The notes under the pieces are model-generated. The model was not told where the DNA came from. It did not search any database and saw nothing but the letters and a program-made list of their open reading frames with translations. 10,502 bases of DNA, from contig JABJPQ010000677.1 in assembly GCA_018663815.1 (NCBI GenBank), positions 1 to 10,502 on the forward strand, read 5' to 3'. Source of the DNA: Halobacteriovoraceae bacterium (GTDB lineage: Bacteria > Bdellovibrionota > Bacteriovoracia > Bacteriovoracales > Bacteriovoracaceae). This document shows, piece by piece, positions 1 through 8,375 of the stretch (the first letter of the stretch is position 1; each line of letters starts with the position of its first letter). A program made the position numbers and the translations under genes.

Positions 1-944
1 CTCTCTCACCCAAACCCGATTGTGAAGTTCTCTCCCAGGCTCTTCTTAAATCTCGCCTCTATCACCAATATAATGACTGTCCGTCGCGAGTTGGTAATGA
101 TGCTGTTACAAGCTTTGCCCGAGTTCTAAGTCACTTTGGTGATTACGACCTTCCCCCAGATATCCACTGTGAAACAAGTTCCACATATCCATTTGCAAAA
201 TTCAGTGAGGAATTCTCAGAGTTTCAAACCTGGCAGGTGAATTTATGCTTTATCAACAAAATTAATCAAAATAAAAAAGTTTGTTATCCTGTACTCTATG
301 ATCATATCAAAGGTGAAAAAATCTCTCTTGCCGAAACAATTAAAAAGCTCGTTTATCGACTAAAAGGACATTCCGCCAGTAGTTGTAAAATTATTACAGC
401 AAGTGAATACAAACCAGAGCTTTTAAAATACAAGAACGGCTGCCATATAATTAAAGATCCAATGCAATGTTCAGGTGTTAAGTGTACTTTTAAAGTAATG
501 CTTAATGAAAGTGAATTTACAAATTATACTTCAGAGTCAAAACTTGCTTTTAATCTTTTTCCAGTGGACTTCACGAACCAGAATAAATCATTAAAAAATA
601 TTTACCAACGAGCCAAGCAAAGAACTTTCAAAAGAATTATTAATGTCACCTCTTTTATAAATACATTTAACCAACATAAAAAATCAATTTTCTTGGGTCT
701 CGGTTGTGCAGAGGAGATTTATCCTGCGCACTTTCAAAGACAGGCACTAAATCAATGCTCTCCACTTCCATTCATTGTTGACGGATACTTTAAAGACCAA
801 GATACTTACTCGCTTATAACCAGAACATCCATAGATCAAATTCAAGCTCCTAGAATTATTCCTTGGACCCAACTTTTTTCAGCACTTAAACATTATCAAA
901 AGTTACATCCTAAGAATGAATGGAGCTTTCATGCGATTTACTAG
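1..944 (+). CDS. Hypothetical protein, 5' end outside the window
   Basis: The reading frame is open from base 3, so the visible 313 residues are the C-terminal part of a longer protein. A GTG at 237 is in frame, but coding-like sequence continues upstream of it (76 codons from base 3 plus a stop-free run to the edge) and no good ribosome binding site precedes it, so I do not take it as the start. I do not recognise the family. The visible part is mixed, mildly basic and has several cysteines, including pairs near C81/C86 and C110/C118 counted from the GTG. This could mean disulfides in an exported protein, but the N-terminus that would show a signal is missing. The last 14 bases overlap the next gene, whose product has a signal peptide, so the two are probably co-transcribed. 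No catalytic motif or membrane segment is visible. Confidence 0.75.
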   Translation, partial: LSPKPDCEVLSQALLKSRLYHQYNDCPSRVGNDAVTSFARVLSHFGDYDLPPDIHCETSSTYPFAKFSEEFSEFQTWQVNLCFINKINQNKKVCYPVLYDHIKGEKISLAETIKKLVYRLKGHSASSCKIITASEYKPELLKYKNGCHIIKDPMQCSGVKCTFKVMLNESEFTNYTSESKLAFNLFPVDFTNQNKSLKNIYQRAKQRTFKRIINVTSFINTFNQHKKSIFLGLGCAEEIYPAHFQRQALNQCSPLPFIVDGYFKDQDTYSLITRTSIDQIQAPRIIPWTQLFSALKHYQKLHPKNEWSFHAIY

Positions 945-1977
945 CCTCTTATTATGCCTTATTCCATTTAATCTTTGTGCTCAAGCGCAATTTATCACCA
1001 AGCAAGAGTTAAATAAGGTTCGTTATATTTCTAAAGATGGCAAAACAACTTACTATCAAAATAACTCAGGTAAGTTACAATTTAGTACTAATTATAATTT
1101 CCATACTCTTTTAAAAAAGGTGAATAATACTCAGTACCTCGTTTATGCTTCAGTTGAACAACAACGAATTTTAATAAGTGCAGATGAATCTCACTTTTCT
1201 TCCATGGACCTTGGTAAAAACAAAGATATTTTTATCGCAGAGCTAGGAACTAAAAAAGCCCCCCAACTCCTAGGCAAAGGGGTTCATCCAGCTCTTCATC
1301 TAAAAGACAATTGGGCCAGCTTCTATGATAGGGTAAGCCGCAAAATTATTATTAAGAATCTCGTTTCCAAAGAATACAAAACAAGAGAGATCAAACTTTC
1401 CAGTAAAAAAAATTTTTATTTTACTCCTACCGTTATGATGATCACTCCAAATGATGTTATTTATACTGATATCAATAAAGATGGATACATGGCCTTACTC
1501 ATTTATTCTTTTATTGATAAAAGTTTCCAAACGATCTATAAGACGACACTTCCTGGCCATAATCTTAATTTTTGTCGCTTGAAAGAAAAAGTCTATCTAG
1601 GGGAATTTTCATTTGATGGTATGTTATCAAATTCATCAATACTAAGTTTTGACCTTTTTAATAACCCCAAATTTGAAAAAATCACTTCTATATATACGAG
1701 TGAGCTCCCTGACATTGGAAACTTGCACTGCCTTAACGATAAGCTTTATTTTATTAAAACAATTGATTACAATAAAAAATTAAATCGTAAAACGACAGAA
1801 GTTGCCACTATCGATACTAAGACAAATAATTTAGAATTATTAAGTCAGCTAAAATATGTCAACCAGATTATTGTACTTGGTAACCTTGTTTTGACCTCTT
1901 ACAAAGATAAGTATTATCTCATTGCAGGAAAAAAATCACTCTTTGATGATAGGCTTGAAAAAGGTTCAGCAAAATGA
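931..1977 (+). CDS. Exported protein of unknown function, possibly beta-propeller-like
   Basis: 348 residues from the ATG at 931. I prefer this start to the ATG at 916 because GGAG (922-925) lies 5 bases before it, and because it gives a compact signal peptide: MRF, a hydrophobic stretch to about residue 15, and cleavage after A-Q-A (residues 17-19). The cysteines at 9 and 16 do not sit in a proper lipobox, so a soluble periplasmic or secreted protein is more likely than a lipoprotein. The mature part is a series of short beta-rich stretches with recurring forms such as VIYTDINKDG, LYFIKTIDYN and KYYLIAG, as seen in blade repeats of TolB-like or YncE-like propellers. That resemblance is by eye only, and I see no catalytic residues. 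It overlaps the upstream gene by 14 bases and the downstream gene by 4, so all three probably belong to one operon and may act together in the envelope. Confidence 0.75.
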   Translation: MRFTSLLLCLIPFNLCAQAQFITKQELNKVRYISKDGKTTYYQNNSGKLQFSTNYNFHTLLKKVNNTQYLVYASVEQQRILISADESHFSSMDLGKNKDIFIAELGTKKAPQLLGKGVHPALHLKDNWASFYDRVSRKIIIKNLVSKEYKTREIKLSSKKNFYFTPTVMMITPNDVIYTDINKDGYMALLIYSFIDKSFQTIYKTTLPGHNLNFCRLKEKVYLGEFSFDGMLSNSSILSFDLFNNPKFEKITSIYTSELPDIGNLHCLNDKLYFIKTIDYNKKLNRKTTEVATIDTKTNNLELLSQLKYVNQIIVLGNLVLTSYKDKYYLIAGKKSLFDDRLEKGSAK

Positions 1978-2837
1978 AACTTATCATCGCCATTGCCATT
2001 GCCATAAGTTTTACTCTATTTAGTATTCATGCAAAGGATAAAAGCCTCATCACAGATAACTTAGCTACGAATGAAACTACTTCGCCTTACCTACTCACAT
2101 TAATGATACAACATTTACAGGCATCTCAGATTTCAGCTAAAGATGCGCGACAGCTCCAAGAAAAAATAATCTCGATAAACCATAGCCTTCAGTTTGTAAG
2201 TAAAGTTAACCTTACCTTTTTTATTACCTCTGAAATGCATAAGTTTATTTTAAATTATAAATTTTTAAACTCAATCAAAACGGAAGTAATTATTCCTTCC
2301 CATATCATTGCAATGCAAAACAAGTTTAAAAAAAATACCCTCCTATATTCTTCATTTGCAAAATTTATTATTGATAGTGTTCAAAAAGATTTTCTTATTT
2401 TTTTACCTAATGATTTTTTGAAAAACTATCAAAACATTTCCTCAGCTGCCTCTCGAAATCATAAAAAAGTAGCTCAGTTACGTAAAGTGGTTAAATTTTC
2501 AGGTCCATGGGTCAAAAAAATTACTACTCTTCCCGTTAAAGACTTCAACCTTCTTTGTACAACAATCATTCTTGATTTCTTCAACCACCTTGAGCAGCAA
2601 GTAAAAATATTTCCTCACCAAATACGAAGTTACAATCAAAAAGAACACCCTCCAATTTTTATTGGCATAAAATCAGTTCAGTCAGTTGACAAAGATCCAG
2701 CTGATAATTCTAAAGCAAACTCCCCTCCTACAGACATGGCTAAAAAGAATGCCAAAAAGGATCTGAAAGAGCTTAAAAAGATGGATCCTATTGCCCCTAC
2801 AAAAGATATTGATAAGCTTCTCCAGCAAATTGACTAG
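1974..2837 (+). CDS. Exported protein of unknown function with charged C-terminal tail
   Basis: 287 residues. The start ATG overlaps the previous stop codon (ATGA, 1974-1977), and AAGG at 1961-1964 lies 9 bases before it, which points to translational coupling. The N-terminus is a signal peptide: MK, an Ile/Ala-rich core to about residue 16, and probable cleavage after S-I-H-A (residue 20). No lipobox cysteine is present, so the product is probably periplasmic. Residues about 35-215 look mainly helical, with Gln-, Lys- and Leu-rich stretches. The last 50 or so residues are rich in Lys, Asp and Pro, with a run of Lys-rich helix (KKNAKKDLKELKK) that is likely disordered or a short coiled coil. 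I do not recognise the family and see no catalytic motif. It is the last gene of the three-gene cluster; the 93-base gap before hisS separates it from the synthetase genes. Confidence 0.75.
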   Translation: MKLIIAIAIAISFTLFSIHAKDKSLITDNLATNETTSPYLLTLMIQHLQASQISAKDARQLQEKIISINHSLQFVSKVNLTFFITSEMHKFILNYKFLNSIKTEVIIPSHIIAMQNKFKKNTLLYSSFAKFIIDSVQKDFLIFLPNDFLKNYQNISSAASRNHKKVAQLRKVVKFSGPWVKKITTLPVKDFNLLCTTIILDFFNHLEQQVKIFPHQIRSYNQKEHPPIFIGIKSVQSVDKDPADNSKANSPPTDMAKKNAKKDLKELKKMDPIAPTKDIDKLLQQID

Positions 2838-2874
2838 TTTTTTAATTATTTCCATTGATTCTGCTGCTTATAAA

Positions 2875-2903
2875 TTAACAATATCCAATAAATTTGTTAC
2901 AAA
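2875..2903 (+). promoter_or_regulatory. Candidate sigma-70 promoter for hisS-valS
   Basis: TTAACA at 2875-2880 matches the -35 consensus at 5 of 6 positions. After a 17-base spacer, TACAAA at 2898-2903 matches the -10 consensus at 4 of 6. Transcription would start near 2910, giving a leader of about 20 bases before the hisS start. The region is AT-rich, so a chance match is possible, but spacing and location are right. Confidence 0.35.
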
Positions 2904-2916
2904 ATAAGACTGAAAC

Positions 2917-2922
2917 GAAGGA
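2917..2922 (+). promoter_or_regulatory. Ribosome binding site of hisS
   Basis: GAAGGA lies 8 bases before the ATG at 2931. It fixes that ATG as the hisS start, in agreement with the usual N-terminus of the family (a short basic lead into the K-G-x-R-D-F-L-P motif). Confidence 0.65.
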
Positions 2923-2930
2923 AATAACTC

Positions 2931-4244
2931 ATGACACCAAACAAGAGAGCCTATAAAGGTTGTAGAGATTTTTTACCGGCCCAAATGCGTGTCAGAGACT
3001 ACCTATTTAATCAAATGAAAAAAACGGCAGACTCATTTGCCTACGAAGCCTATGATGGGCCTCTCTTAGAAGAAGTTGACCTTTACCGAGCAAAATCTGG
3101 TGAGGAACTAATAAATGATCAAATATATTCATTTATAGATCGCGGAAATCGAGAGGTTGCTATTCGTCCAGAGATGACACCTACACTAGCTAGAATGGTA
3201 GCCGGAATCCATAAACAAGTTGCAAAACCTCTTCGTTGGTATTCAATTCCAAATCTAATGAGGTATGAAAAACCTCAACGGGGAAGAGTTAGAGAGCATT
3301 GGCAATTCAATGTTGATATTTTTGGTGCTCCAACAAACCTTGGTGAAATTGAAATAATAAATGTCATTATTCATTTTTTCACTAGCTTTGGTGCAGATGC
3401 TTCAATGTTCTCACTAAACCTAAATGACAGAAGATTTGTAGACGCAGTTTTCACTCAGCTTTTAAAACTTGAGAAAGAAGATGCTTACAAACTATACAAG
3501 GTTCTAGATAAATCAAAAAAAATCTCCGTTGAAAAACTCGATACCATGATCTCAGAAATTATCTCTGAAAAAACTAAGCAAGACTTATTTAAAGAATATT
3601 TAGCGTTGGCTAATTTTGATGATCTCGTTCGCTTTGTTGATAAGAACAAACTACAGGAGTTTTGTGCTGAGTTTTATGAGTTTACAACACTTCTAAACGA
3701 ACTCTCCCTCACTAAATATGTACAATATGATCCTACAATTGTTCGAGGGCTAGATTATTATACCGGAATTGTCTTTGAGATATTTGATAAGCATCCCGAT
3801 AATAATAGGGCCATTGCAGGTGGTGGTGCCTACGCTAATCTTTTGCAAATTTTTAATGAAGCTCCCCTGGCCGGTGTTGGTTTTGGATTAGGAGACGTCA
3901 CCCTAAAGGACTTTTTAGAATCACATAAATTACTACCTAATCTTAATAAGCCGAAGTTTGACCTTTTTATTGCATATACCAATACTGATGATCAAAAACA
4001 TTCATTAGAGCTCGCAAATAAGTTAAGGGCCAATCATCTAAATATTGAAACCTATCTTGGCAAAATTAAATTCAATAAGATTTTCAAACTAGCAGAATCT
4101 AAAGGCTATCAATTTGTTGCAGTTATAGAAACACGAGACGGTAAAACCCAAATACAAATCAAAGATCTTACTCAAAATACGCAAGATTACTTTGACTTAA
4201 CTGAATACGAAAAAATCATTCAATTAATAAGTAAGGATAAATAA
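2931..4244 (+). CDS. hisS: Histidyl-tRNA synthetase
   Basis: Class II synthetase that activates histidine with ATP and charges tRNA-His in the cytoplasm. The 437 residues are within the usual bacterial range (about 420-450). Visible landmarks in order: the N-terminal KGCRDFLP (9-16); RPEMTP (79-84), where most bacterial enzymes have RPEGT; motif 2, RYEKPQRGRVREHWQ (111-125), with the ATP-binding arginine R111; the histidine-specific signature RGLDYYTG (272-279) with R272; and motif 3 with the glycine-rich AGGGAYANL and GVGFGLGDV (296-323). Residues about 341-437 form the C-terminal anticodon-binding domain. The gene has its own ribosome binding site, ends immediately before valS, and probably shares a transcript with it. 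Identity is certain from these motifs. The Met after RPE marks a sequence subgroup and is not a defect. Confidence 0.97.
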   Translation: MTPNKRAYKGCRDFLPAQMRVRDYLFNQMKKTADSFAYEAYDGPLLEEVDLYRAKSGEELINDQIYSFIDRGNREVAIRPEMTPTLARMVAGIHKQVAKPLRWYSIPNLMRYEKPQRGRVREHWQFNVDIFGAPTNLGEIEIINVIIHFFTSFGADASMFSLNLNDRRFVDAVFTQLLKLEKEDAYKLYKVLDKSKKISVEKLDTMISEIISEKTKQDLFKEYLALANFDDLVRFVDKNKLQEFCAEFYEFTTLLNELSLTKYVQYDPTIVRGLDYYTGIVFEIFDKHPDNNRAIAGGGAYANLLQIFNEAPLAGVGFGLGDVTLKDFLESHKLLPNLNKPKFDLFIAYTNTDDQKHSLELANKLRANHLNIETYLGKIKFNKIFKLAESKGYQFVAVIETRDGKTQIQIKDLTQNTQDYFDLTEYEKIIQLISKDK

Positions 4245-6917
4245 ATGACAACTGAAAACACACTTCCAACAACGTTTAGCCCTGAGGGTGTTGAAAACAA
4301 ATGGTACAAAACATGGGAGGAAGGTAAATACTTTAAGCCAAGACCTTCAACCAACGGTAAAAAGCCTTATTGTATCCTTATGCCTCCTCCCAACGTGACC
4401 GGAAAACTACATATTGGACATGCACTTGATCATACGATTCAAGATATTTTAACTCGCTTTAAAAGAATGCAAGGGCATGAAACCTTATGGGTACCAGGAC
4501 AAGACCACGCTGGTATTGCAACTCAGGCAAAAGTAGAGCAAAAAATATTTAAAGAAGAAAATAAAACAAAGCATGACCTCGGTCGTGAAAAATTTGTTAA
4601 TGAAGTTTGGAAATGGAAAAATGAATATGGCGGACATATTGTTGAACAAATAAAAAAGATTGGTGATTCCTGTGACTGGGATTACTTTACTTTTACGATG
4701 GACGATGGACCTTCAAAAGCAGTAAAGAAATTTTTCATTGATATGTATAATGAAGGACTTATTTATCAGTCTGATTATATTATTAACTGGGACCCAGTCC
4801 TTCAATCGGCTATCTCTGATGCTGAAGTTGAACATAAAGAAGTTAATGGTCATTTCTTTCATATTCATTACCGTGTTAAAGATTCAAATCAATTACTAGA
4901 AATTGCCACAACTCGTCCTGAAACTCTTTTTGGGGATACAGCAATTGCGGTCAATCCTAATGATGATCGCTTTGAACATCTCATAGGAAAGATGGCCATT
5001 GTTCCCATTTGTGATCGTGAAATCCCTATTATTGCTGATGAGCATGTTGATATGGAACTTGGAACCGGGTGCTTAAAAGTAACTCCGGGCCATGATTTTA
5101 ATGATTATGAAATTGGAAAAAGAAATAATCTAGAAATTATCAATATTATAAATAAAGATGGAACATTAAATGAGAATGCCAAAGAAGTTGCAAACCTTCC
5201 GGCCAAAGAAGCTCGTAAAAAAACAGTGAAACTCTTAGAGGAAAATAACCTTCTCGTAAAAACTGAAGATCATACTCATCAAGTGGGTCATTCACAACGA
5301 TCCGATTCTATTGTAGAGCCAATGGTTTCAAAACAGTGGTTTTTAAACACTGAAAAAATGGCCAAAGACTCAGTTGAAGCCGTTGAAAAAAATGAGATGA
5401 CATTTTACCCTAAAACTTGGGAGAACACCTACTTTTCATATCAAAGAAACCCAAGACCATGGTGTATTTCAAGGCAATTGTGGTGGGGACATCAAATACC
5501 TATTTTCTACTGCCAAGAGGATGCTTGTAAGCATGTTTGGGCCTCAGAACAAACTGAAACTGAGTGTACAAAATGTAGCTCAAAAAATATTAAACAAGAT
5601 GAAGATGTGCTAGACACTTGGTTTTCATCCGGTCTATTCCCACTCAGTACCCTAGGATGGCCAGACCCTGAGAAGATGAAAGAGATGGGCTTTGATAAAT
5701 TCTACCCTTCGGACGTACTCGTTACTGGATTTGATATTATTTTCTTTTGGGTTGCCCGTATGATGATGATGTCAAATAAAGCAACACAGACATCACCATT
5801 TAGAGATACCTATATTCACGCCATTGTTAGAGATAAAAATGGAGTAAAGATGAGCAAATCATTAGGAAATGTTATTGATCCACTCGATCTCATTAAGGAG
5901 ACTGGCTGTGATGCCATGAGATTTACTCTCGCGGTTAGCTCCGGCTATAATAGAAATATTAATCTCGATCCTGCCAAAACAGAAGGTTATCGAAACTTCA
6001 TTAATAAAATTTGGAATGCTTTTAGATTTATTAATCCTTATCTAGAAAATGCCAGCAATGAAGCCTTTGAAATAGAAGATCTTCACCACCATGAAAAATG
6101 GATTCTTTGTGAGCTCAACGATGTTATTAAATCCGTTAGAGCATCTTTAGAAATTTATCGTTTTGATGATGCTTGTAATACTATCTATCATTTTGTTTAC
6201 GAAAAATTTTGTTCTTGGTTTATCGAGATTTCAAAAAGTGTGCTCAACTCTAGTAATGAACAAATGAAAATGCAAAGAGCAAATATATTAAAATATTGTT
6301 TTAAAGAAATCGTAAAATTGCTTCACCCTATCACTCCATTTATTACAGAAGAAATTTGGTCTTATCTAAAATCAGAAGACGAAGATCTTCTCATTATTCA
6401 ACGCTATCCTGAATACAAGCAAGAGTATAATTTTACTGATGACGTTGAAAAAATGGATCGTTTTATTGAAGTCATAACTGCGATTAGAAATCTCAGAAAC
6501 TCTGTTATGATTAAGCCAAAAGAAGATGTTGAAGTAAGACTATTTACCAATGACGAAGAACTAGCTCGGTATTTTTTCCAAAGCCGCGGCTTTTTAAAAG
6601 AACTGGCCCGTGTAAAAGCTGGAAAGATAAAAGATAAATCAATTGATCGTCCTGCTAAATCAATTATGCGTGCTACGACTCATACTGAAATTTTCATTCC
6701 TTTAGAAGGAGTTATTGATATCGCTGCATTTCTTCAAAAACTTGAAGGTGATAAAACCAAAGCTCAAAAAGATTTTGATAAGGTTAATAAAAAGCTTACG
6801 AACCCGAAGTTTATGGAAAATGCACCTGAAGATATTGTCGTGAAAGTTAAAGCCGAGGCTCTGGAGTTTAAGAACAAACTCGATTCGATTAGTAATAATA
6901 TTGAGAGTTTCCAATAA
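4245..6917 (+). CDS. valS: Valyl-tRNA synthetase
   Basis: Class I synthetase that charges tRNA-Val and edits mischarged threonine. The 890 residues are close to the 880 of the Bacillus enzyme and shorter than the 951 of E. coli. The catalytic domain shows PPPNVTGKLHIGHA (47-60, HIGH at 56-59) and KMSKS (535-539). The CP1 editing domain begins near ATTRPETLFGDTA (221-233). Four cysteines (C423, C428, C441, C444) form a probable zinc knuckle of the kind known from several bacterial ValRS. An anticodon-binding helical domain covers about 630-770, and a C-terminal coiled coil (about 825-890, ending NNIESFQ) is the tRNA-contacting arm typical of ValRS, which sets it apart from LeuRS and IleRS. The ATG follows the hisS stop with no gap; AAGGA (4233-4237) inside hisS serves as its ribosome binding site, 7 bases upstream. 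Confidence 0.97.
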   Translation: MTTENTLPTTFSPEGVENKWYKTWEEGKYFKPRPSTNGKKPYCILMPPPNVTGKLHIGHALDHTIQDILTRFKRMQGHETLWVPGQDHAGIATQAKVEQKIFKEENKTKHDLGREKFVNEVWKWKNEYGGHIVEQIKKIGDSCDWDYFTFTMDDGPSKAVKKFFIDMYNEGLIYQSDYIINWDPVLQSAISDAEVEHKEVNGHFFHIHYRVKDSNQLLEIATTRPETLFGDTAIAVNPNDDRFEHLIGKMAIVPICDREIPIIADEHVDMELGTGCLKVTPGHDFNDYEIGKRNNLEIINIINKDGTLNENAKEVANLPAKEARKKTVKLLEENNLLVKTEDHTHQVGHSQRSDSIVEPMVSKQWFLNTEKMAKDSVEAVEKNEMTFYPKTWENTYFSYQRNPRPWCISRQLWWGHQIPIFYCQEDACKHVWASEQTETECTKCSSKNIKQDEDVLDTWFSSGLFPLSTLGWPDPEKMKEMGFDKFYPSDVLVTGFDIIFFWVARMMMMSNKATQTSPFRDTYIHAIVRDKNGVKMSKSLGNVIDPLDLIKETGCDAMRFTLAVSSGYNRNINLDPAKTEGYRNFINKIWNAFRFINPYLENASNEAFEIEDLHHHEKWILCELNDVIKSVRASLEIYRFDDACNTIYHFVYEKFCSWFIEISKSVLNSSNEQMKMQRANILKYCFKEIVKLLHPITPFITEEIWSYLKSEDEDLLIIQRYPEYKQEYNFTDDVEKMDRFIEVITAIRNLRNSVMIKPKEDVEVRLFTNDEELARYFFQSRGFLKELARVKAGKIKDKSIDRPAKSIMRATTHTEIFIPLEGVIDIAAFLQKLEGDKTKAQKDFDKVNKKLTNPKFMENAPEDIVVKVKAEALEFKNKLDSISNNIESFQ

Positions 6918-6922
6918 AAAAA

Positions 6923-6944
6923 GCCCATATCAAAAGATATGGGC
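6923..6944. terminator. Bidirectional intrinsic terminator between valS and the lipoprotein operon
   Basis: A perfect inverted repeat, GCCCATATC (6923-6931), loop AAAA, GATATGGGC (6936-6944). Seven A residues (6916-6922) flank it on the left, so transcripts from the - strand end in a hairpin followed by a U-tract; this is a textbook terminator for the lipoprotein gene ending at 6973. In the + direction it follows the valS stop by 5 bases but has only a weak, interrupted U-tract (CACTAAATATTTT), so termination of valS may be less complete. Confidence 0.85.
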
Positions 6945-6972
6945 CACTAAATATTTTCTAATTATTGCGCTA

Positions 6973-8364
6973 TTAAAAGAAAACTTCCATCATCATTTTA
7001 TTAATTTTTTCAGGAGAAGTTTCATGTTGATCGGCCATACTAGCTACGATCATTTTTAGGTTTGCAGAGTTTCCTTGCATAGACTCTTTTGCAGCTGATT
7101 TAATTTGAGAAATATTATATCCACCAGCAACATTCTTTGCAAAAACATTTGCATCTTTTACAGTCAACTCTCTTGATCCAGCAAGTTTATTAAACTGATG
7201 AGCAACACGAGCAATATTTTTCGCTTGTTTTGCTTTTAGACCAAAGCGAATTTGAATTGTATTAGCCATTTGACCAAGGTAATGCTCTTCTTTTAAAGCA
7301 CTTAATTTCCCCATATCAACAGTTCCATTATCTGCATGACTTAGAACTAATCCATTTGAAACCAATTTTTTAGAATCAAATTTTTGTAGCTTTGAATACT
7401 CAAATAAATCTTGATTTACCATTGCTGCTAGTTTTACAGCTGGGTTTTTTGATTTACCAGAATAAGCGAAATAGCCATCATCATAACCGTCAGTGTATCC
7501 ATCAGTGTAGCCATCAGCTGCACCATCAACGCCACCATCATAAGCACCATCATCGTAACCACCAACTGAACCATCAATACTACCGTCCCAGTCACCATCG
7601 GATTGACCATCTGAGTAACCATTATCATACGCTGCATCTTCACCAGAAACAGTACCACTTGAATAGCCAGAATTGTAACCATCCGAGTAACCTGAAACTT
7701 CACCATCAGTATAACCATCGTTATAACCTGCTGTTAAGCCAACTGTTTCTCCATCAAAAAATCCAGAAGCATAACCATCAGCATCCCCATCAGAGCTACC
7801 ATTTAATGCTCCAGTAGTATATCCATCAGAGTAACCATTGGAATCACCAAATGAGAAACCATCCGAGTAACCAGCACTATAATTAATGGCTTCACCAACA
7901 GAATATCCATCATTATAACCTTCAATTGCTCCATCAGTACGACCAGTAACGATACCATCAGAAAGGCCAACAGAGTAACCAGCAAGATCTCCACTTGTAT
8001 ACGCACCAGAATAAGTACTAGCGTAACCAGTATCAAATCCACTTGCATAACCAGCTGCATCTCCATTTGCAAATGCTCCATCATAGGTCACATTGTACCC
8101 GTGATCATATGTTCCATTGGTAGTGTAATAGGCTTCACCTTCAATCAAGCCTAGGTCATACCCTGCCGTATCACCCTGAACAACTCCATCGTCATAAGCG
8201 GCAGCATAGTTATCAGAGTAACCAAGTCCATACCCGTCATCGTATCCGGTAGCCTCACCCTCTTCTTGTCCAACAACAAGGCCATCAGAATATCCATCAT
8301 CATACTTATCATCGCATGATGATAAGATTAAAAAACTTACAGTAAATAGTATTATATTTTTCAT
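6973..8364 (-). CDS. Tetrad-repeat lipoprotein A (paralogue of the upstream gene)
   Basis: 463 residues from the third of three consecutive ATGs. The first ATG (8370) directly abuts AGGAG (8371-8375), whereas the third lies 6 bases from it, the normal distance. Residues 1-16 are a signal peptide ending in the lipobox L-S-S-C with C17 as the lipidated cysteine, followed by Asp-Asp. Residues 21-301 are 70 consecutive four-residue units of type Y/F-x-x-G (for example YDDG, YSDG, YTDG); by hand count 60 end in Gly and 39 begin with an aromatic. There is one single-residue slip, T85. Residues 302-463 form a helical-looking domain shared with the neighbouring protein, ending MMMEVFF. The spaced glycines recall the GX3 motif of Yae1/Lto1-type proteins, but that may be convergence. 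It is exported and membrane-anchored, and probably rod-like or extended and strongly acidic. Function unknown. It is coupled to the upstream paralogue through the overlapping stop and ribosome binding site. Confidence 0.85.
   Translation of the reverse strand: MKNIILFTVSFLILSSCDDKYDDGYSDGLVVGQEEGEATGYDDGYGLGYSDNYAAAYDDGVVQGDTAGYDLGLIEGEAYYTTNGTYDHGYNVTYDGAFANGDAAGYASGFDTGYASTYSGAYTSGDLAGYSVGLSDGIVTGRTDGAIEGYNDGYSVGEAINYSAGYSDGFSFGDSNGYSDGYTTGALNGSSDGDADGYASGFFDGETVGLTAGYNDGYTDGEVSGYSDGYNSGYSSGTVSGEDAAYDNGYSDGQSDGDWDGSIDGSVGGYDDGAYDGGVDGAADGYTDGYTDGYDDGYFAYSGKSKNPAVKLAAMVNQDLFEYSKLQKFDSKKLVSNGLVLSHADNGTVDMGKLSALKEEHYLGQMANTIQIRFGLKAKQAKNIARVAHQFNKLAGSRELTVKDANVFAKNVAGGYNISQIKSAAKESMQGNSANLKMIVASMADQHETSPEKINKMMMEVFF
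7462..8304 (-). repeat. Array of 70 degenerate 12-bp units coding Y-x-x-G tetrads (protein A)
   Basis: The array covers residues 21-301 of lipoprotein A: 281 residues = 70 tetrads plus one extra threonine codon at 8110-8112. Sixteen tetrads precede the slip and 54 follow it. Bases are only partly conserved between units; the best local copies, two adjacent YTDG codon sets at about 7486-7515, look like a recent duplication. The 12-bp period also leaves long open frames on the other strand and in other frames, which are artefacts. Confidence 0.85.
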
Positions 8365-8370
8365 CATCAT

Positions 8371-8375
8371 CTCCT
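8371..8375 (-). promoter_or_regulatory. Ribosome binding site overlapping the upstream stop codon
   Basis: On the - strand the upstream gene's stop TAG (8376-8374) runs directly into AGGAG, followed by three ATG codons (8370, 8367, 8364). Only the third has normal spacing (6 bases). Ribosomes finishing the upstream gene are therefore placed to restart on this one, which suggests coupled synthesis of the two lipoproteins. Confidence 0.7.

Noticed and set aside
237..239. GTG as start of the first gene
   Set aside because: The frame is open with coding-like sequence to the window edge, and no ribosome binding site precedes the GTG.
916..918. Upstream ATG as start of the second gene
   Set aside because: The ATG at 931 has GGAG at the right distance and gives a cleaner signal peptide.
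6702..6914. Open frame of 70 codons on the - strand within the 3' end of valS
   Set aside because: It lies wholly opposite the conserved C-terminal coiled coil of ValRS; chance in AT-rich DNA.
7290..7345. Possible EF-hand in the C-terminal domain (ADNGTVDMGKL in A, ADGGTIDMDKI in B)
   Set aside because: The Gly and the hydrophobic residue two further on fit, but loop positions 1, 3 and 12 are Ser, Ala and Lys, which would not bind calcium.
7392..7817. Long His-rich open frame on the + strand inside the repeat gene
   Set aside because: It is the antisense of the 12-bp repeat array, whose periodicity keeps stops out of other frames. Its His/Gln/Asn-rich sequence has no domain features, and the - strand frame has a signal peptide and a conserved C-terminal domain.
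7434..8084. Met/Val/Leu-rich open frames on the - strand (7434-7718 and 7803-8084)
   Set aside because: They are the same repeats read in another frame, so they are shadows of lipoprotein A.
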